Positions 48,624 through 58,539 are shown, counted from the stretch's first letter. The stretch is DNA of 64,000 nucleotides from Bacteroidota bacterium (GCA_020161835.1 JAIUNL010000001.1:434001-498000); one strand, 5' to 3'. Notes: a model not told the origin generated them from the letters alone. Translations and numbers: made by a program.

Positions 48624-51278
48624 TCAGAACCGATCGTAGGAGTATTCAGATTTCTTGATAGAAATATCTTGCAACTGAGGTGCTTTAATATGAATATTCA
48701 GAGAATAATAGCTGTAAGCGCCGGCAGGACTCCAGTTAAAATCCATTTTCCAGCAGTGGAGATCTCTGAAAACAGAAAGGGTAGGGAAGGTAAACTCTTC
48801 ACGGATAATATCATAGCCACCCTGTGCACCGATTTTCCAGTTTTCAGTGAGTGAAATATCAACTGAACCATTCAGAATTGCCGATTTGGTTTTAACTGAT
48901 GGGGTAGGTGTCTGGGTTGCGTAACTTCCGTTGAGATTGAATGACCAGGGAACATCAAAATTCACATTTTTTAAATTTCGCTTCTGAATTTCAGCAGGAG
49001 AAAGGGTTTTCTGAAACGGATCGTTGGCTTGTTGCTCTTCCTCATAAGTAAGGCGTTCATTGTTTTTTTCTGGCGTAGCAGAGTAGTTGAAGGAAAAAGA
49101 AAAGTTATGATACAATGATCTGAAAAGTCCCCGGTCTTTTTCCCAAAGTGTGTATTTGGTTACTCTTTCAGTAATGACACCGGTTGTCTGGTTTTTACTG
49201 TAAGAGAAAGCGTAGGGAGTAAAGGAACTCGAGTATTGGATACTGAAATTTTCACCGATGCTCGTACTTGCACTGACATTCAGATTTGACCAGTTCAGTG
49301 AATCTGCAGCAAAATTATATCCGCCGGAAAAATTCAGACTTCTCAGAAGCTGAATAACATCATCTTTTGCTGGTTTTCCGTCTTTATCCGGTTTGCCTGC
49401 CAGTTTCATTTCAAAAATATTATTCAGGCTGAAGTTAATTGAACTCAACTTTCCGCTTGAAACACCACTTCCGGCACGGCTTCCTTCAAAAATGGAATAC
49501 TTCTGAATTTTTCCGGAAGAATCGGTTACCGTTTTGTAGTAGCCGTAATCAGGTTCGGAAAAGTCAGGACGGAAGTTGTAACTGACCGATGGTTGCAGAA
49601 CGTGTCTGAATCCTTTTACAAAACCAAACTGGGGTTGAATAATTCCATAAATCCGGGTTGATGCACTTACGCCTGCATTCCACGTCCGTGCAGCTTCAAA
49701 TCCATGAACAGTTTTTGGAACCACTTTTTTACTGACCGGATCAAGCTCTTTTCTGATCGTTTTAAAATACCAGTCTTCAGAATATGAAAAGTTGGGTGTA
49801 AGCGTGAGATAACTTCCGACCGGGAATGGAATATTTAAACTGGGACGGTGACCGATTCCATAATCCTCCTGCCGGGTGATGGTTTGGGTCGAGTCGTTGA
49901 TTTCATTGACAGTTTTATTATAAACACCTCTCAGGTCGCCTCGGTAAGCCACCGAAATCCGTTCATACCAACTTTGCCTGGAAGAGGGTTTGGTTTCATC
50001 ACGAAACGGATTACTGGCTTTTTTATTGATTGAAAGTGAGGGGAAGTACTGATCAAAGGCTCCGGTTGAAAGTGTTTGCCGTCTTCGGTAACCCAGGTTC
50101 ATACTCCAGTCGGTATCCTCAAAAGTTTTTGAGTAAGTTGCATCAGACTGGATTTCCTGTTTTGAGAGATCTCTCGGGTCGAAAGAGGTTCGTTTCAGGT
50201 AATTGGTGCTCATGAACTGAACATTGGCACTCAGATTTGATGTCGGATCAAAGGTCTGATTGTGTCTCCATAAAATACTGTACCCGGTTGCTTTGTTGTA
50301 ATCGGGGTCAGTTTCTTCGCCGGTGACTTCATTGGTGAAGCCCAGATTCAGGCTTCCGTTAAAATCATATCTTTTGTTGTAATTGAAATCACCGTAAAGA
50401 TTATAACCCCCTTTTGAGTAATAATCGCCAGTCGTAGTAAAGTCATAGTAATCGCTCAGTGCGAAATAATATCCGCCGCCACGAAGGAAAAGGCCGCGCA
50501 GAGCACTTTCACCATAAGTTGGCGGAATAATTCCAGATTGTCTGCCGCCACGATTGGGAAGAATGGCGAAAGGCAGTGCAAAAACCGGAACAGAATTGAT
50601 CATCAGAACGATAGGCCGGGCAATGATTTTATCTTTCACGAGAATTTTCATTTCCTTGCCCCAGAAATGAAAGTGCGGTTCTTCCAGGTTACAGGTTGAA
50701 TAAACCCCGTCAGAAACAAAAAGTACATCAGCCCGTTGTTTCTTGATTTTAGTGCCACGGTAATACCCGTCACCCATTTCGGTGTTGCCGGTGAGAACCC
50801 GTCCTTTTTTGGTTTTGAAGTTATAATAAACCCGGGAACCATAAAAAGGTTCGGCATCATCAATAAACTCGGGGTTTCCTGCAATCTTCCCTGACGAATC
50901 CGGCAAACCTTCTGCAAAAAGCTGATTGGTTGTCCAGTCAATATTGATTCGTTCTGATTTTAAATGGGTAGGACCGTAAATCAAGGATGATTTTCCGTAC
51001 AGGTCCATATTTTTCGAACCGAAGGAAAAAAGAATGGAATCAGAGGCCTGATAGACGACAACTGTATCAAGATCAGAACCAGATGAAGCCAACGAATCTT
51101 TTACCAGAGTTGAATCATTCAAAAGGGAATCCTGAACGATCAGGCTATCGGGTGCAGAAAAACCGGAACCCGGTTTTGGGGTTGCTTCAGAATTCCAGGT
51201 GGAACACAGCACAGCCCAAACCAGGCAGGTTTTTAGAAGGGAAACGGGATAAGGCAACGTGTGCTTCAGGATTTCCAT
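48624..51278 (-). CDS. lptD: LPS-assembly protein LptD-like outer-membrane protein
   Basis: The 884-residue protein fits the Bacteroidota LptD type. A secretion signal is followed by an OstA-like slab ('LYGKSSLIYGPTHLKSERINIDW', 'PEFIDDAEPFYGSRVYYNFKTKKGRV', about 90-210) and a large barrel ('FALPFAILPNRGGRQSGIIPPTYG...', strands to the end). LptD inserts lipopolysaccharide into the outer leaflet with LptE. The start overlaps the dinB-like gene by 13 bases. GGAGG lies only one base from the ATG at 51278, so a slightly later start (for example near the hydrophobic core of the signal) cannot be excluded. Confidence 0.85.
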   Translation of the reverse strand: MEILKHTLPYPVSLLKTCLVWAVLCSTWNSEATPKPGSGFSAPDSLIVQDSLLNDSTLVKDSLASSGSDLDTVVVYQASDSILFSFGSKNMDLYGKSSLIYGPTHLKSERINIDWTTNQLFAEGLPDSSGKIAGNPEFIDDAEPFYGSRVYYNFKTKKGRVLTGNTEMGDGYYRGTKIKKQRADVLFVSDGVYSTCNLEEPHFHFWGKEMKILVKDKIIARPIVLMINSVPVFALPFAILPNRGGRQSGIIPPTYGESALRGLFLRGGGYYFALSDYYDFTTTGDYYSKGGYNLYGDFNYNKRYDFNGSLNLGFTNEVTGEETDPDYNKATGYSILWRHNQTFDPTSNLSANVQFMSTNYLKRTSFDPRDLSKQEIQSDATYSKTFEDTDWSMNLGYRRRQTLSTGAFDQYFPSLSINKKASNPFRDETKPSSRQSWYERISVAYRGDLRGVYNKTVNEINDSTQTITRQEDYGIGHRPSLNIPFPVGSYLTLTPNFSYSEDWYFKTIRKELDPVSKKVVPKTVHGFEAARTWNAGVSASTRIYGIIQPQFGFVKGFRHVLQPSVSYNFRPDFSEPDYGYYKTVTDSSGKIQKYSIFEGSRAGSGVSSGKLSSINFSLNNIFEMKLAGKPDKDGKPAKDDVIQLLRSLNFSGGYNFAADSLNWSNLNVSASTSIGENFSIQYSSSFTPYAFSYSKNQTTGVITERVTKYTLWEKDRGLFRSLYHNFSFSFNYSATPEKNNERLTYEEEQQANDPFQKTLSPAEIQKRNLKNVNFDVPWSFNLNGSYATQTPTPSVKTKSAILNGSVDISLTENWKIGAQGGYDIIREEFTFPTLSVFRDLHCWKMDFNWSPAGAYSYYSLNIHIKAPQLQDISIKKSEYSYDRF

Positions 51279-51742
51279 GCCTCCAGGTTTCTCTGAATCT
51301 GGGCAAGATGGACGTCAACATGCCGTGTGTACATTTCAACCCAGGTTTCAAGAGAAAGCTGACCCCGCTCAGGATGTATGATAAACCGTGAAAAGGTTTC
51401 TTCATCAACCTGTTGCAAAAGCTCGGTTGAAAGTTTTCTGAGCAGATTGAAAAGCACCAGGGCATCTTCGATCCGCATTTTAGAATAAAACAAATTGTTG
51501 GCCCATGCATCCTGATCGTAAGCAAAAACATCAGCGCCAGATTCAGCCACAATCCGGCGGCACCGGGTGTAGCCAACGGCTTCAGAATCTGCAAGATGAA
51601 CCACGATTTCGTGAATCGTCCATTTTCCGGGAGCCGGGCGAAAGTCAATTGCTTCCGCCGGAACTGATTTCAGTGCCATTTCGAGCTTCCAGGAACCATC
51701 ACGGAATGACCTGACAAGTTGTTTTTTTTCTGGAGAAATCAT
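51266..51742 (-). CDS. DinB-family putative metal-dependent protein
   Basis: The 158-residue protein has the DinB/YfiT four-helix bundle pattern with the metal-binding histidines H49 ('HEIVVHLADSE'), H141 and H145 ('YTRHVDVHLAQI'). Members act as thiol transferases or have unknown function. AGGA precedes the ATG at 51742, one base after the ROK kinase stop codon, and the lptD start lies inside its end. This tight packing shows co-translation in the operon but gives no functional clue. Confidence 0.88.
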   Translation of the reverse strand: MISPEKKQLVRSFRDGSWKLEMALKSVPAEAIDFRPAPGKWTIHEIVVHLADSEAVGYTRCRRIVAESGADVFAYDQDAWANNLFYSKMRIEDALVLFNLLRKLSTELLQQVDEETFSRFIIHPERGQLSLETWVEMYTRHVDVHLAQIQRNLEAWKS

Positions 51743-51743
51743 T

Positions 51744-52694
51744 TTATCCTTTAAATACCATTGCTGCAGCACCCAAAATTCCGGCATTGTTTCCAAGGTC
51801 GGCCGGAATGAGTTTTACAGAATGACGCATAGAAGCAAGTGCATGTGATTTGATATGGTCTTCGGCCGGTTTGAAAATGAAATCGCCGGCACCGGCAACA
51901 CCACCCCCAATTATGAAGGTACGGATGTCGAGAACATGCAGTAATGAAGTGAGAGCAACGCCCAAAAGTTTACCAACACGTTCAAAAACATGAATGGAAA
52001 GCTGATCATTTTTATTGGCATAAATGCTGAGATCTTTAACCTCAAGTCTGCGTTCCTGACCGATTCTGGCAAGAGGAGAATCAGGAAACATTGGCAATAA
52101 CCCGTGGGCAAAATCAACAATATGCTGCTGGCCGATAAACACTTCGATGCAGCCCTGATTACCGCAGGCACAGATTGGACCATCCTGCTGAATCGAAATG
52201 TGGCCAATTTCACCGGCACCGCCAAAAACACCCCGGTAAATTTTCCTGTCGATTACAATACCGCCGCCAACACCTGTTCCAAGTGTTATCATAACAAAAG
52301 AGTCCTGATCAACTCCGGATCCGAAAATACCTTCGCCGAATGCGGCCACATTTGCATCATTTTCAACTTTTGTTTCGAAACCGGTTGCTTTTTTAACATG
52401 ATCACCCAACCGTACAACGCCCCAGCCTTTCAGATTTGGCGGGTAAGAAACGGTTCCGCCATCCAGGTCAACCACACCGGGAACGCCGATGCCGATTCCA
52501 ACAATTGAATCTTTAGGACTTAGTCCGTTTTTAAATTCTTCAACAGCATCCCTGATCTGGTTTACCGTTACTTCAGGAGGCTGATCGCCCAAAGTCGGAA
52601 CGCTGGTTTGTTTAAAGATTTCTCCTGATTCGCTGACCAGAGCCAGCTTTACTGTAGTCCCGCCAACATCAACTCCTACGGCGTACTTACTCAT
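51744..52694 (-). CDS. ROK-family sugar kinase (glucokinase-like)
   Basis: The 316-residue protein has the ROK pattern: ATP-binding 'GVDVGGTTVKLAL', 'VENDANVAAFGE' with catalytic D113, 'TLGTGVGGGIV', and the zinc site H165 with C175, C177 and C182 ('CACGNQGCIE'). The lack of a helix-turn-helix domain makes it a kinase rather than a repressor. Glucose or an N-acetylated hexosamine is the likely substrate. It is second in the operon, 21 bp after rarA. Confidence 0.92.
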   Translation of the reverse strand: MSKYAVGVDVGGTTVKLALVSESGEIFKQTSVPTLGDQPPEVTVNQIRDAVEEFKNGLSPKDSIVGIGIGVPGVVDLDGGTVSYPPNLKGWGVVRLGDHVKKATGFETKVENDANVAAFGEGIFGSGVDQDSFVMITLGTGVGGGIVIDRKIYRGVFGGAGEIGHISIQQDGPICACGNQGCIEVFIGQQHIVDFAHGLLPMFPDSPLARIGQERRLEVKDLSIYANKNDQLSIHVFERVGKLLGVALTSLLHVLDIRTFIIGGGVAGAGDFIFKPAEDHIKSHALASMRHSVKLIPADLGNNAGILGAAAMVFKG

Positions 52695-52715
52695 ACGTAA
52701 ATCCTTTTTATTCAG

Positions 52716-54032
52716 TTATTTGTATCTTTTTGGCCACAGAAACTCAAGCCGTTCCCTGAATGATTTTTCTTTGCCGAAGAAACCAGGTCTGTAAAAGACC
52801 TTTACCGGCATTTTTTCAGGAAAATAATGGACATCGACAAAATGATTATCGAAAGCATGCGGATACTGGTAACCATCCCCGTAGCCTTCCTGTTTCATCA
52901 GTCGGGTTGGTGCATTGCGGAGATTTAGCGGAACGGTTGTATCTGAGCCGTTGCGAATTTCAGAAAGTGCATCTTCAATAGCAACATAAGAGGCATTTGA
53001 CTTGGAACAGGAGGCCAGATATGTGACGGTTTGAGCCAGATTAATCCTGCATTCGGGCATTCCGATCAGTTCAACGGCCTGAAAAGCCGAAACTGCAAGT
53101 GAAAGTGCAAACGGATCTGCATTCCCGATGTCTTCACTGGCAAAAATAACCATTCGCCGGGCGATAAACCGGGCATCTTCCCCGGCCTCGAGCATTTTTG
53201 CAAGCCAGAATATTGATGCGTCAGGATCGGAACCTCTCATCGATTTGATAAAAGCGGAAACGGTGTCGTAATGATTCTCACCTTTTTTATCATACTGAGC
53301 CGTTTTTTGCTGAAGTGCTTTTTCAAGAATCGGGCGGGAAATTTTAATTTTGGATGAATTTGGTTTTCTGGCGAAAGAAACGGCAAGTTCAAGCGCATTT
53401 AAAGCTGTTCTTGCATCACCCGCCGAAAGTGAAACCAGTAAATCCCAGTCCGTAATTTCAATATCGAGTGTTTTTAAAAGGGTGTCGGTTTGGATGGCCC
53501 GGTCAAGAACTTCTCTGACTTCACTTTCAGATAAAGAATGAAGACGGTAAACCTGGCACCGGCTCAGTAAGGCTGCATTTACTTCAAAAGATGGATTTTC
53601 AGTCGTTGCACCGAATAAAGTGATAATTCCGGTTTCAACTGCGTGAAGCAGGGCATCCTGCTGGTTTTTGTTAAACCGGTGAATTTCATCGATGAACATC
53701 AGGGTTTTCTTGCCCTGAGACTGCCGGTGCTGGGCTTTGGCAATCAGCTCACGAACTTCTTTGACGCCGGCCTCAATAGCAGAAAGCCGGGAAAAGGAAT
53801 AGCCGGCTTCTTTGGCAACCAGATAAGCAAGTGTGGTTTTACCAACCCCGGGCGGACCCCAAAGTAAAATGGAAGGAAACTCTCCACGTTCGTAAAAAAG
53901 ACGGAGCGGACCATCGGATCCAAGCAGGTGGGTTTGACCAATCACTTCATTGAAATGGCGGGGCCGCATCCGGTCAGCGAGGGGCGTCCGGATGTCATCC
54001 GGTGATTTTTCTTCTTCGAAAAGGGAGGACAT
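52716..54032 (-). CDS. rarA: Replication-associated recombination protein A (RarA/MgsA)
   Basis: RarA is an AAA+ ATPase related to clamp-loader subunits and acts at stalled replication forks. The 438-residue protein has 'LADRMRPRHFNEVIGQ' at the N-terminus, Walker A 'GPPGVGKTT', Walker B 'FIDEIHRFNKNQQDALL', sensor 'GATTENPSFEVN' and the C-terminal tetramerisation region with 'DARFIARRMVIFASEDIGNADP'. It is the first gene of a six-gene operon with a ROK kinase, a DinB-like protein, lptD, a phosphatase and serB. Confidence 0.97.
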   Translation of the reverse strand: MSSLFEEEKSPDDIRTPLADRMRPRHFNEVIGQTHLLGSDGPLRLFYERGEFPSILLWGPPGVGKTTLAYLVAKEAGYSFSRLSAIEAGVKEVRELIAKAQHRQSQGKKTLMFIDEIHRFNKNQQDALLHAVETGIITLFGATTENPSFEVNAALLSRCQVYRLHSLSESEVREVLDRAIQTDTLLKTLDIEITDWDLLVSLSAGDARTALNALELAVSFARKPNSSKIKISRPILEKALQQKTAQYDKKGENHYDTVSAFIKSMRGSDPDASIFWLAKMLEAGEDARFIARRMVIFASEDIGNADPFALSLAVSAFQAVELIGMPECRINLAQTVTYLASCSKSNASYVAIEDALSEIRNGSDTTVPLNLRNAPTRLMKQEGYGDGYQYPHAFDNHFVDVHYFPEKMPVKVFYRPGFFGKEKSFRERLEFLWPKRYK

Positions 54033-54057
54033 GAACTGGTTTTTCTTTCTGTTGTCA

Positions 54058-54065
54058 TAAAAATA
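54058..54065 (-). promoter_or_regulatory. Possible -7 element of the rarA operon
   Basis: The minus strand reads TATTTTTA, close to TAnnTTTG, about 25 bases before the rarA start. Confidence 0.35.
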
Positions 54066-54288
54066 CGAAAAGGATATCAGGTTTCATTTCAGGTTAATTG
54101 AAATACCTTTTCCGGATTCATTTCTGCTGGTTGATACATCTTGATTCTTTTATTTTTTTAATTGGATTTTACTAAAACTCTAATCTTCACACGGGATTCC
54201 GGTTTAATTATTCACGATCTTTACTCTGTTTGCTTAAACCTGAACTTCCGATTGGAATCAGGTAAATTAATCAGGGAGAGTTGGAGAT

Positions 54289-56091
54289 ATGGGTACTTTT
54301 CGTCCGCACACGTTTCATATTCCCGTCATGGGACTCTGCTACACTATTGATTCCCCAATAAAAGTTGCCCGTTTTGGCATCTCATCGGTAATCTCAATCA
54401 TTGAAGATCAGCTTATTGAAGACATCCGGGAATATTATTCACACAAGGAAGATGAAACATTTGTTCCCATCCCGGTAACTGAACCTGATTCCCGTGCAAA
54501 ACGAATTACCGCCTACATGAATTTTATCAACCGGATTGTTGCCCGCCAAATGGAAAAACTCAAAGCTGAGTCTTTTTCCCCGGAAACTGATCTGACTAAA
54601 TATTTTGAAATGCTCCCCAATGGTTCATCACTCAGGAATGAGTATGAATTGATGCTGAAAGAATCTGATCCTTCACAAAAACAAATCCTCCAGAATCAGT
54701 TAAAAAATAAATTGGTTGCCGGCAGTATTGATGTGAACATCATGTCGAAGGTTGACAAAAATAACTATTCTGAAAACGGAGACATGCTTCCGCCAGAATT
54801 TTCAGATGCGATTTCTGCTTTGCGGGGTTTTGCAAACAGTGATCTTGACGCTTCAGTCGTTTTTTCCGCCGGATATAATCCACGTTTGTATGCAGCGATT
54901 GAAAATCATCCCGATTTTTTCCCTGATCAAAACGGAAATCTGAAAAAAAGAGTCGTTTTGAAAGTAAGTGATTACCGTTCTGCAATTATTCAGGGTAAAA
55001 TCCTTGCGAAAAAAGGGGTTTGGATTTCTGAGTTCCGCATTGAATCAGGACTGAATTGCGGCGGTCACGCCTTCGCCACTGAAGGACTTCTGCTCGGACC
55101 GATTCTTGAAGAGTTTAAAACGAAAAAAGAAGAAATCGTCAAAGAATTGTATGCACTTTGCCAGCAAACTTTGACCGAAAAAGGCAAACCGGTTCTTTCA
55201 GATTCACCAGAAATGCGTATTACTGTTCAGGGTGGAATCGGAACTGCTGCCGAAAATCAGTTTTTAATGGATTATTACCATCTTGACGGAACCGGCTGGG
55301 GAAGTCCGTTTCTTCTGGTTCCCGAAGCCACAACAGTTGACCCTGTTACCCTCAACGAACTGGCTACTGCCAAACAGGAAGATTATTATCTGAGTCATGC
55401 TTCACCGCTTGGCATACGGTTTAATAATTTCAGAAAAAGTTCATCTCATGTCCAAATGGATACACGGATAGAAAAAAATCGTCCGGGAAGTCCCTGTTAT
55501 CTGAAGTTTCTTTCTACCAATACAGAATTTACTGACAAACCTATTTGTACCGGTTCACGTCAATATCAGAAAGCCAAACTTGAGCAGCTTGAAGAAGCCG
55601 GGGCTTCTGACAGAGAAATGGAAAAGATCGTTGAAAAAGATTGTCTCTGCCACGGACTTAGTGCTTCTGCACTACTGAATTACCACTTACCCGTTCCGCA
55701 CAAATTAGGTGCGGTAACCATTTGCCCGGGACCGAATTTGGCCTATTTCTCAGGAGTTCATTCACTGAAGGAAATGGTTGATCACATTTATGGCAGAATT
55801 TCACTTCTGAATTCCCTTCGGAGACCTAATCTCTTTGTTAACGAAGCCGTTTTATATGTTGATTATCTGAAGGGTGAGCTAGCTGAGAGTCTTGGTGAGA
55901 TGACGAAAAAGAAATCACAATATCTGGAATCTTTTAAAACCAACCTGCAATCCGGTTTGGATTATTACGGCCGGCTGATTCCTGAGTTGAAACTGGAAAG
56001 TGAGCTTTATCTTGCTCAAATGAGAGAAGACATTTCCCGGCTGGAAAAAGCATTAAAAGCGATTCTGATTCCGGAACCTGTTGCGGTTTAA
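54289..56091 (+). CDS. Large uncharacterised cytoplasmic protein
   Basis: I do not recognise the family. The 600-residue protein has no signal peptide or TM segment. Conspicuous segments are 'GLNCGGHAFATEG' (C257, H260), 'VQGGIGTAAENQF' starting at G315 followed by 'GSPFLLVPEATTVD', a cysteine C420 ahead of a charged helix, and 'DCLCHGLSASALL' (C452, C454, H455). The GGIGTAAE plus GSPFLL order recalls the phosphate-binding end of FMN-dependent TIM barrels such as nitronate monooxygenase, and the cysteines could hold a metal or cluster. Both are inferences. The C-terminal 100 residues are helical and charged. GGAGAT precedes the ATG. It stands alone. Confidence 0.8.
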   Translation: MGTFRPHTFHIPVMGLCYTIDSPIKVARFGISSVISIIEDQLIEDIREYYSHKEDETFVPIPVTEPDSRAKRITAYMNFINRIVARQMEKLKAESFSPETDLTKYFEMLPNGSSLRNEYELMLKESDPSQKQILQNQLKNKLVAGSIDVNIMSKVDKNNYSENGDMLPPEFSDAISALRGFANSDLDASVVFSAGYNPRLYAAIENHPDFFPDQNGNLKKRVVLKVSDYRSAIIQGKILAKKGVWISEFRIESGLNCGGHAFATEGLLLGPILEEFKTKKEEIVKELYALCQQTLTEKGKPVLSDSPEMRITVQGGIGTAAENQFLMDYYHLDGTGWGSPFLLVPEATTVDPVTLNELATAKQEDYYLSHASPLGIRFNNFRKSSSHVQMDTRIEKNRPGSPCYLKFLSTNTEFTDKPICTGSRQYQKAKLEQLEEAGASDREMEKIVEKDCLCHGLSASALLNYHLPVPHKLGAVTICPGPNLAYFSGVHSLKEMVDHIYGRISLLNSLRRPNLFVNEAVLYVDYLKGELAESLGEMTKKKSQYLESFKTNLQSGLDYYGRLIPELKLESELYLAQMREDISRLEKALKAILIPEPVAV

Positions 56092-56598
56092 TCAGGGGAA
56101 TTTTCTCGCAAAAACGCTAAGAGCGCAAAGGGAATTCAAAGAGCGGAAATAATCAGGATCCTTTTTGGTTTTTGGGTTTAAACCCAATTTAACTTAGAAG
56201 GCAAATTATCCGTCAGCTAAAGCAGACGGCAATAAATTCCTATACAATTCTAAATATCTAATTTTACTTGCCCCAAATGGGGCAATATCTTGGAAGCCTT
56301 GGGTGGTAACCCGGGGAATTTAATCCGTATTTTCCAATTCCTCCGGGTAAAAATCTCATTAAAATCAAAACCCGGTCTCTGAGCGGTACTTCGACAAAGC
56401 TCAGTAACCAAGTGGAAGTGCCGGAAGCAAAGGCGTGAAGTCTTTTCGCCTTTTCTATTAACATATCTAAAATCCAAAAAACCTAAACACTACGCTGGCA
56501 ATTTAAATACAAAAGCATAAATTTCTTTTTTCCGGATTTAATAATTTCAGCCTCATTTTAGGGACGAATAAACAAGTTTACCAAGGGGATAAAGACCC
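56092..56598. repeat. Gene-free spacer of mosaic repeats
   Basis: It contains a TTTCTCGCAAAAACGCTAAG block (56102-56130), a CCGTCAGCTAAAGCAGACGG module (56210-56236), a GCCCCAAATGGGGC hairpin (56271-56284) and a CTTCGACAAAGCTCAG block (about 56390-56405) related to 46303-46320. I see no gene. Confidence 0.7.
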
Positions 56599-57528
56599 AT
56601 GTTAATACAAAGTTTTTTATTTTTTTTATTCCTTGTTTGTGGCAGACAATTTGAGGAAAGTCGCCTCACTATTTCAAAGAGTGATATTGTTTGGTTAGAG
56701 GCTGTTTCGGAAGAATCTTCTCTGTATGAAGGACACTTTACCGAAATCTTCGCCTTCAATTCTAAAACAAAAACTATTGTTCAATTAACAAACGATGGGG
56801 AAAACAAGCGCAATCCAATAATTATCGATTCCAACAAAATTCTTTATGAAACAGATCGTGATGAATATCTCCGGGGAAAAGAGTTAACTGGTGCCGGAAC
56901 TATTTTCCTACTTGATTTAAACAATAACACCAAATCAAATGTTTTTCAGGATTTTAACTACACAAAGTGTTCATATGGAAACATGAAGTATCTTGATGAT
57001 TCATTAGTTATTTTGAGTAATTGGACAGTTCAAAACGGCGAACAAATAATCTATTATAACTATAAGACTAATAAAAAAAGAACTGTACTTAAATTGGATT
57101 TTTTTGTATCGCAAATTAATGTTTCAAATGATTCAAAAACTATTTTGATTCAAACTGGATTCAGAAGTAAACTGAAGCAAAGCATTGATACTGTAATCGA
57201 TGGTCGTCGTTTTATGGTAAAAAAGGAGTCTAACGGGAAAAAGGTAATGGCATTGGAAAATAGCCAATATTTTACCTTTAGAGACAGTTTAAGTATTGTT
57301 ACATTTAGTGGATTTGATGTTACTGAGAAAAAATGGTGGGGTACTTTGGGGGAGATTTCGGAAATTGCGTTCTTAGATTCAAATTTTGTTGTTTATAGTT
57401 TACCAAAGGTGAATTCAAGCGTTTGGCTGTTAGACAAACAACTTAAAACAAGTAGGGAGCTTTTTAAAAGGCCAAAACCAATTTATAATTTATTTGTAAC
57501 CAGACACTCATTGGATCAATTGAAATAA
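56599..57528 (+). CDS. AT-rich hypothetical protein, propeller-like
   Basis: The 309-residue protein begins with a short hydrophobic stretch (MLIQSFLFFLFLVC) that may be a signal or lipoprotein signal with cysteine at 14. It continues with repeats resembling TolB/WD40-type periplasmic propellers ('IFAFNSKTKTIVQLTNDGENKRNPII', 'KILYETDRDEY', 'IFLLDLNNN'). I do not recognise the family. Its base composition is more AT-rich than the neighbouring hemF, similar to the tandem pair at 1989-3889, and it is surrounded by repeat-filled spacers, so recent acquisition or relaxed selection is possible. Confidence 0.65.
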   Translation: MLIQSFLFFLFLVCGRQFEESRLTISKSDIVWLEAVSEESSLYEGHFTEIFAFNSKTKTIVQLTNDGENKRNPIIIDSNKILYETDRDEYLRGKELTGAGTIFLLDLNNNTKSNVFQDFNYTKCSYGNMKYLDDSLVILSNWTVQNGEQIIYYNYKTNKKRTVLKLDFFVSQINVSNDSKTILIQTGFRSKLKQSIDTVIDGRRFMVKKESNGKKVMALENSQYFTFRDSLSIVTFSGFDVTEKKWWGTLGEISEIAFLDSNFVVYSLPKVNSSVWLLDKQLKTSRELFKRPKPIYNLFVTRHSLDQLK

Positions 57529-57627
57529 AAGGTTTCACCTCTTTCAAAAAGAGCATTTTCTAAATCACAATTTGCGTTCCTTGCGGAAGTTTTCTACGCC
57601 TTTGCGATTTGCATAATCTGCTTTTTG

Positions 57628-57660
57628 TGACCTGTAATCAGTGACCCGTAACCCTTCCCC
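57628..57660 (-). repeat. Heptad repeat array H11, next to the hemF stop codon
   Basis: Plus-strand units TGACCTG, TAATCAG, TGACCCG, TAACCCT, then TCCCC up to the hemF stop codon (57663-57661). On the coding strand GGGAAGGGTTACGGGTCAC also occurs after the porin gene. Confidence 0.75.
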
Positions 57661-58539
57661 TCACACCCATTCTCTTGGTTTAAGATAGTCGACCAGTTCT
57701 GCTTCCTTTGATCCCGGTTCCACCTGGAAATTATACGGCCAGTTCACCACGGGCGGTAAACTCATCAGAATGGATTCAATCCGGCCACCGGTTTCGAGTC
57801 CGAACAGGGTTCCTTTGTCGTAAACCAGATTAAACTCAACATACCGACCCCGCCTGAACAACTGAAACTGTTTTTCCTTTTCTCCAAAACCCAGATTTTT
57901 TCTTTTTCTGATGATTGGCAAATAAGCATCCAGAAAAGCTGAACCAGCTTCCTTCACAAAGTCAAAATTTTTATCCCGGTTGGTATTCAGATAATCAAAA
58001 AAAATGCCCCCAACACCCCGGGTTTCATTTCTGTGTTTGATGAAGAAATACTCGTCGCACCATTTTTTATAAGTGGGATAGAATGCCGGGTCATGCAGGT
58101 CACAGGCGTTTTTAATGACGGAGTGAAAATGAAGAATATCATCAGGAAACGGATAATATGGAGTTAAATCCATTCCACCACCAAACCACCAACGATCACC
58201 TTCCGTTTCAAAATACCGAAAGTTGGCGTGAACAGTAGGGATGAACGGATTATTGGGGTGGAGAACCAGCGAAATTCCGGTTGCAGAAAAAGGAACCTGC
58301 CCGAGTTTCAATCGCTGCGCAATCGAAGCCGGAAGCAAACCAGAAACCGAACTGAAATTCACGCCACCTTTTTCAAAAATTTCCCCATCTTGAATAACCC
58401 GGGTGATTCCGCCACCACCACCAGAATGTTCCCAGACTTCAGTTGAGAATAAAGCCTTTCCATCTTCTGTTTCAAGTTCAGAACAGATTTTGGATTGAAG
58501 AGCCTTGAAAAAGGATTCGATGTCTGGTTTTGAGATCAT
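57661..58539 (-). CDS. hemF: Oxygen-dependent coproporphyrinogen III oxidase
   Basis: HemF uses molecular oxygen to decarboxylate coproporphyrinogen III in haem synthesis, so the organism can live aerobically. The 292-residue protein has 'WEHSGGGGGITRVI', 'HPNNPFIPTVHANFRYFE', 'WWFGGGMDLTPYYPF', 'DEYFFIKHRNETRGVGGIFFDYL' and 'RRGRYVEFNLVYDKGTLFGL', all diagnostic. The length is normal. The gene lies apart from hemB. Its 5' end faces an ACCACAGAG palindrome and its stop codon abuts heptad array H11. Confidence 0.97.
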   Translation of the reverse strand: MISKPDIESFFKALQSKICSELETEDGKALFSTEVWEHSGGGGGITRVIQDGEIFEKGGVNFSSVSGLLPASIAQRLKLGQVPFSATGISLVLHPNNPFIPTVHANFRYFETEGDRWWFGGGMDLTPYYPFPDDILHFHSVIKNACDLHDPAFYPTYKKWCDEYFFIKHRNETRGVGGIFFDYLNTNRDKNFDFVKEAGSAFLDAYLPIIRKRKNLGFGEKEKQFQLFRRGRYVEFNLVYDKGTLFGLETGGRIESILMSLPPVVNWPYNFQVEPGSKEAELVDYLKPREWV

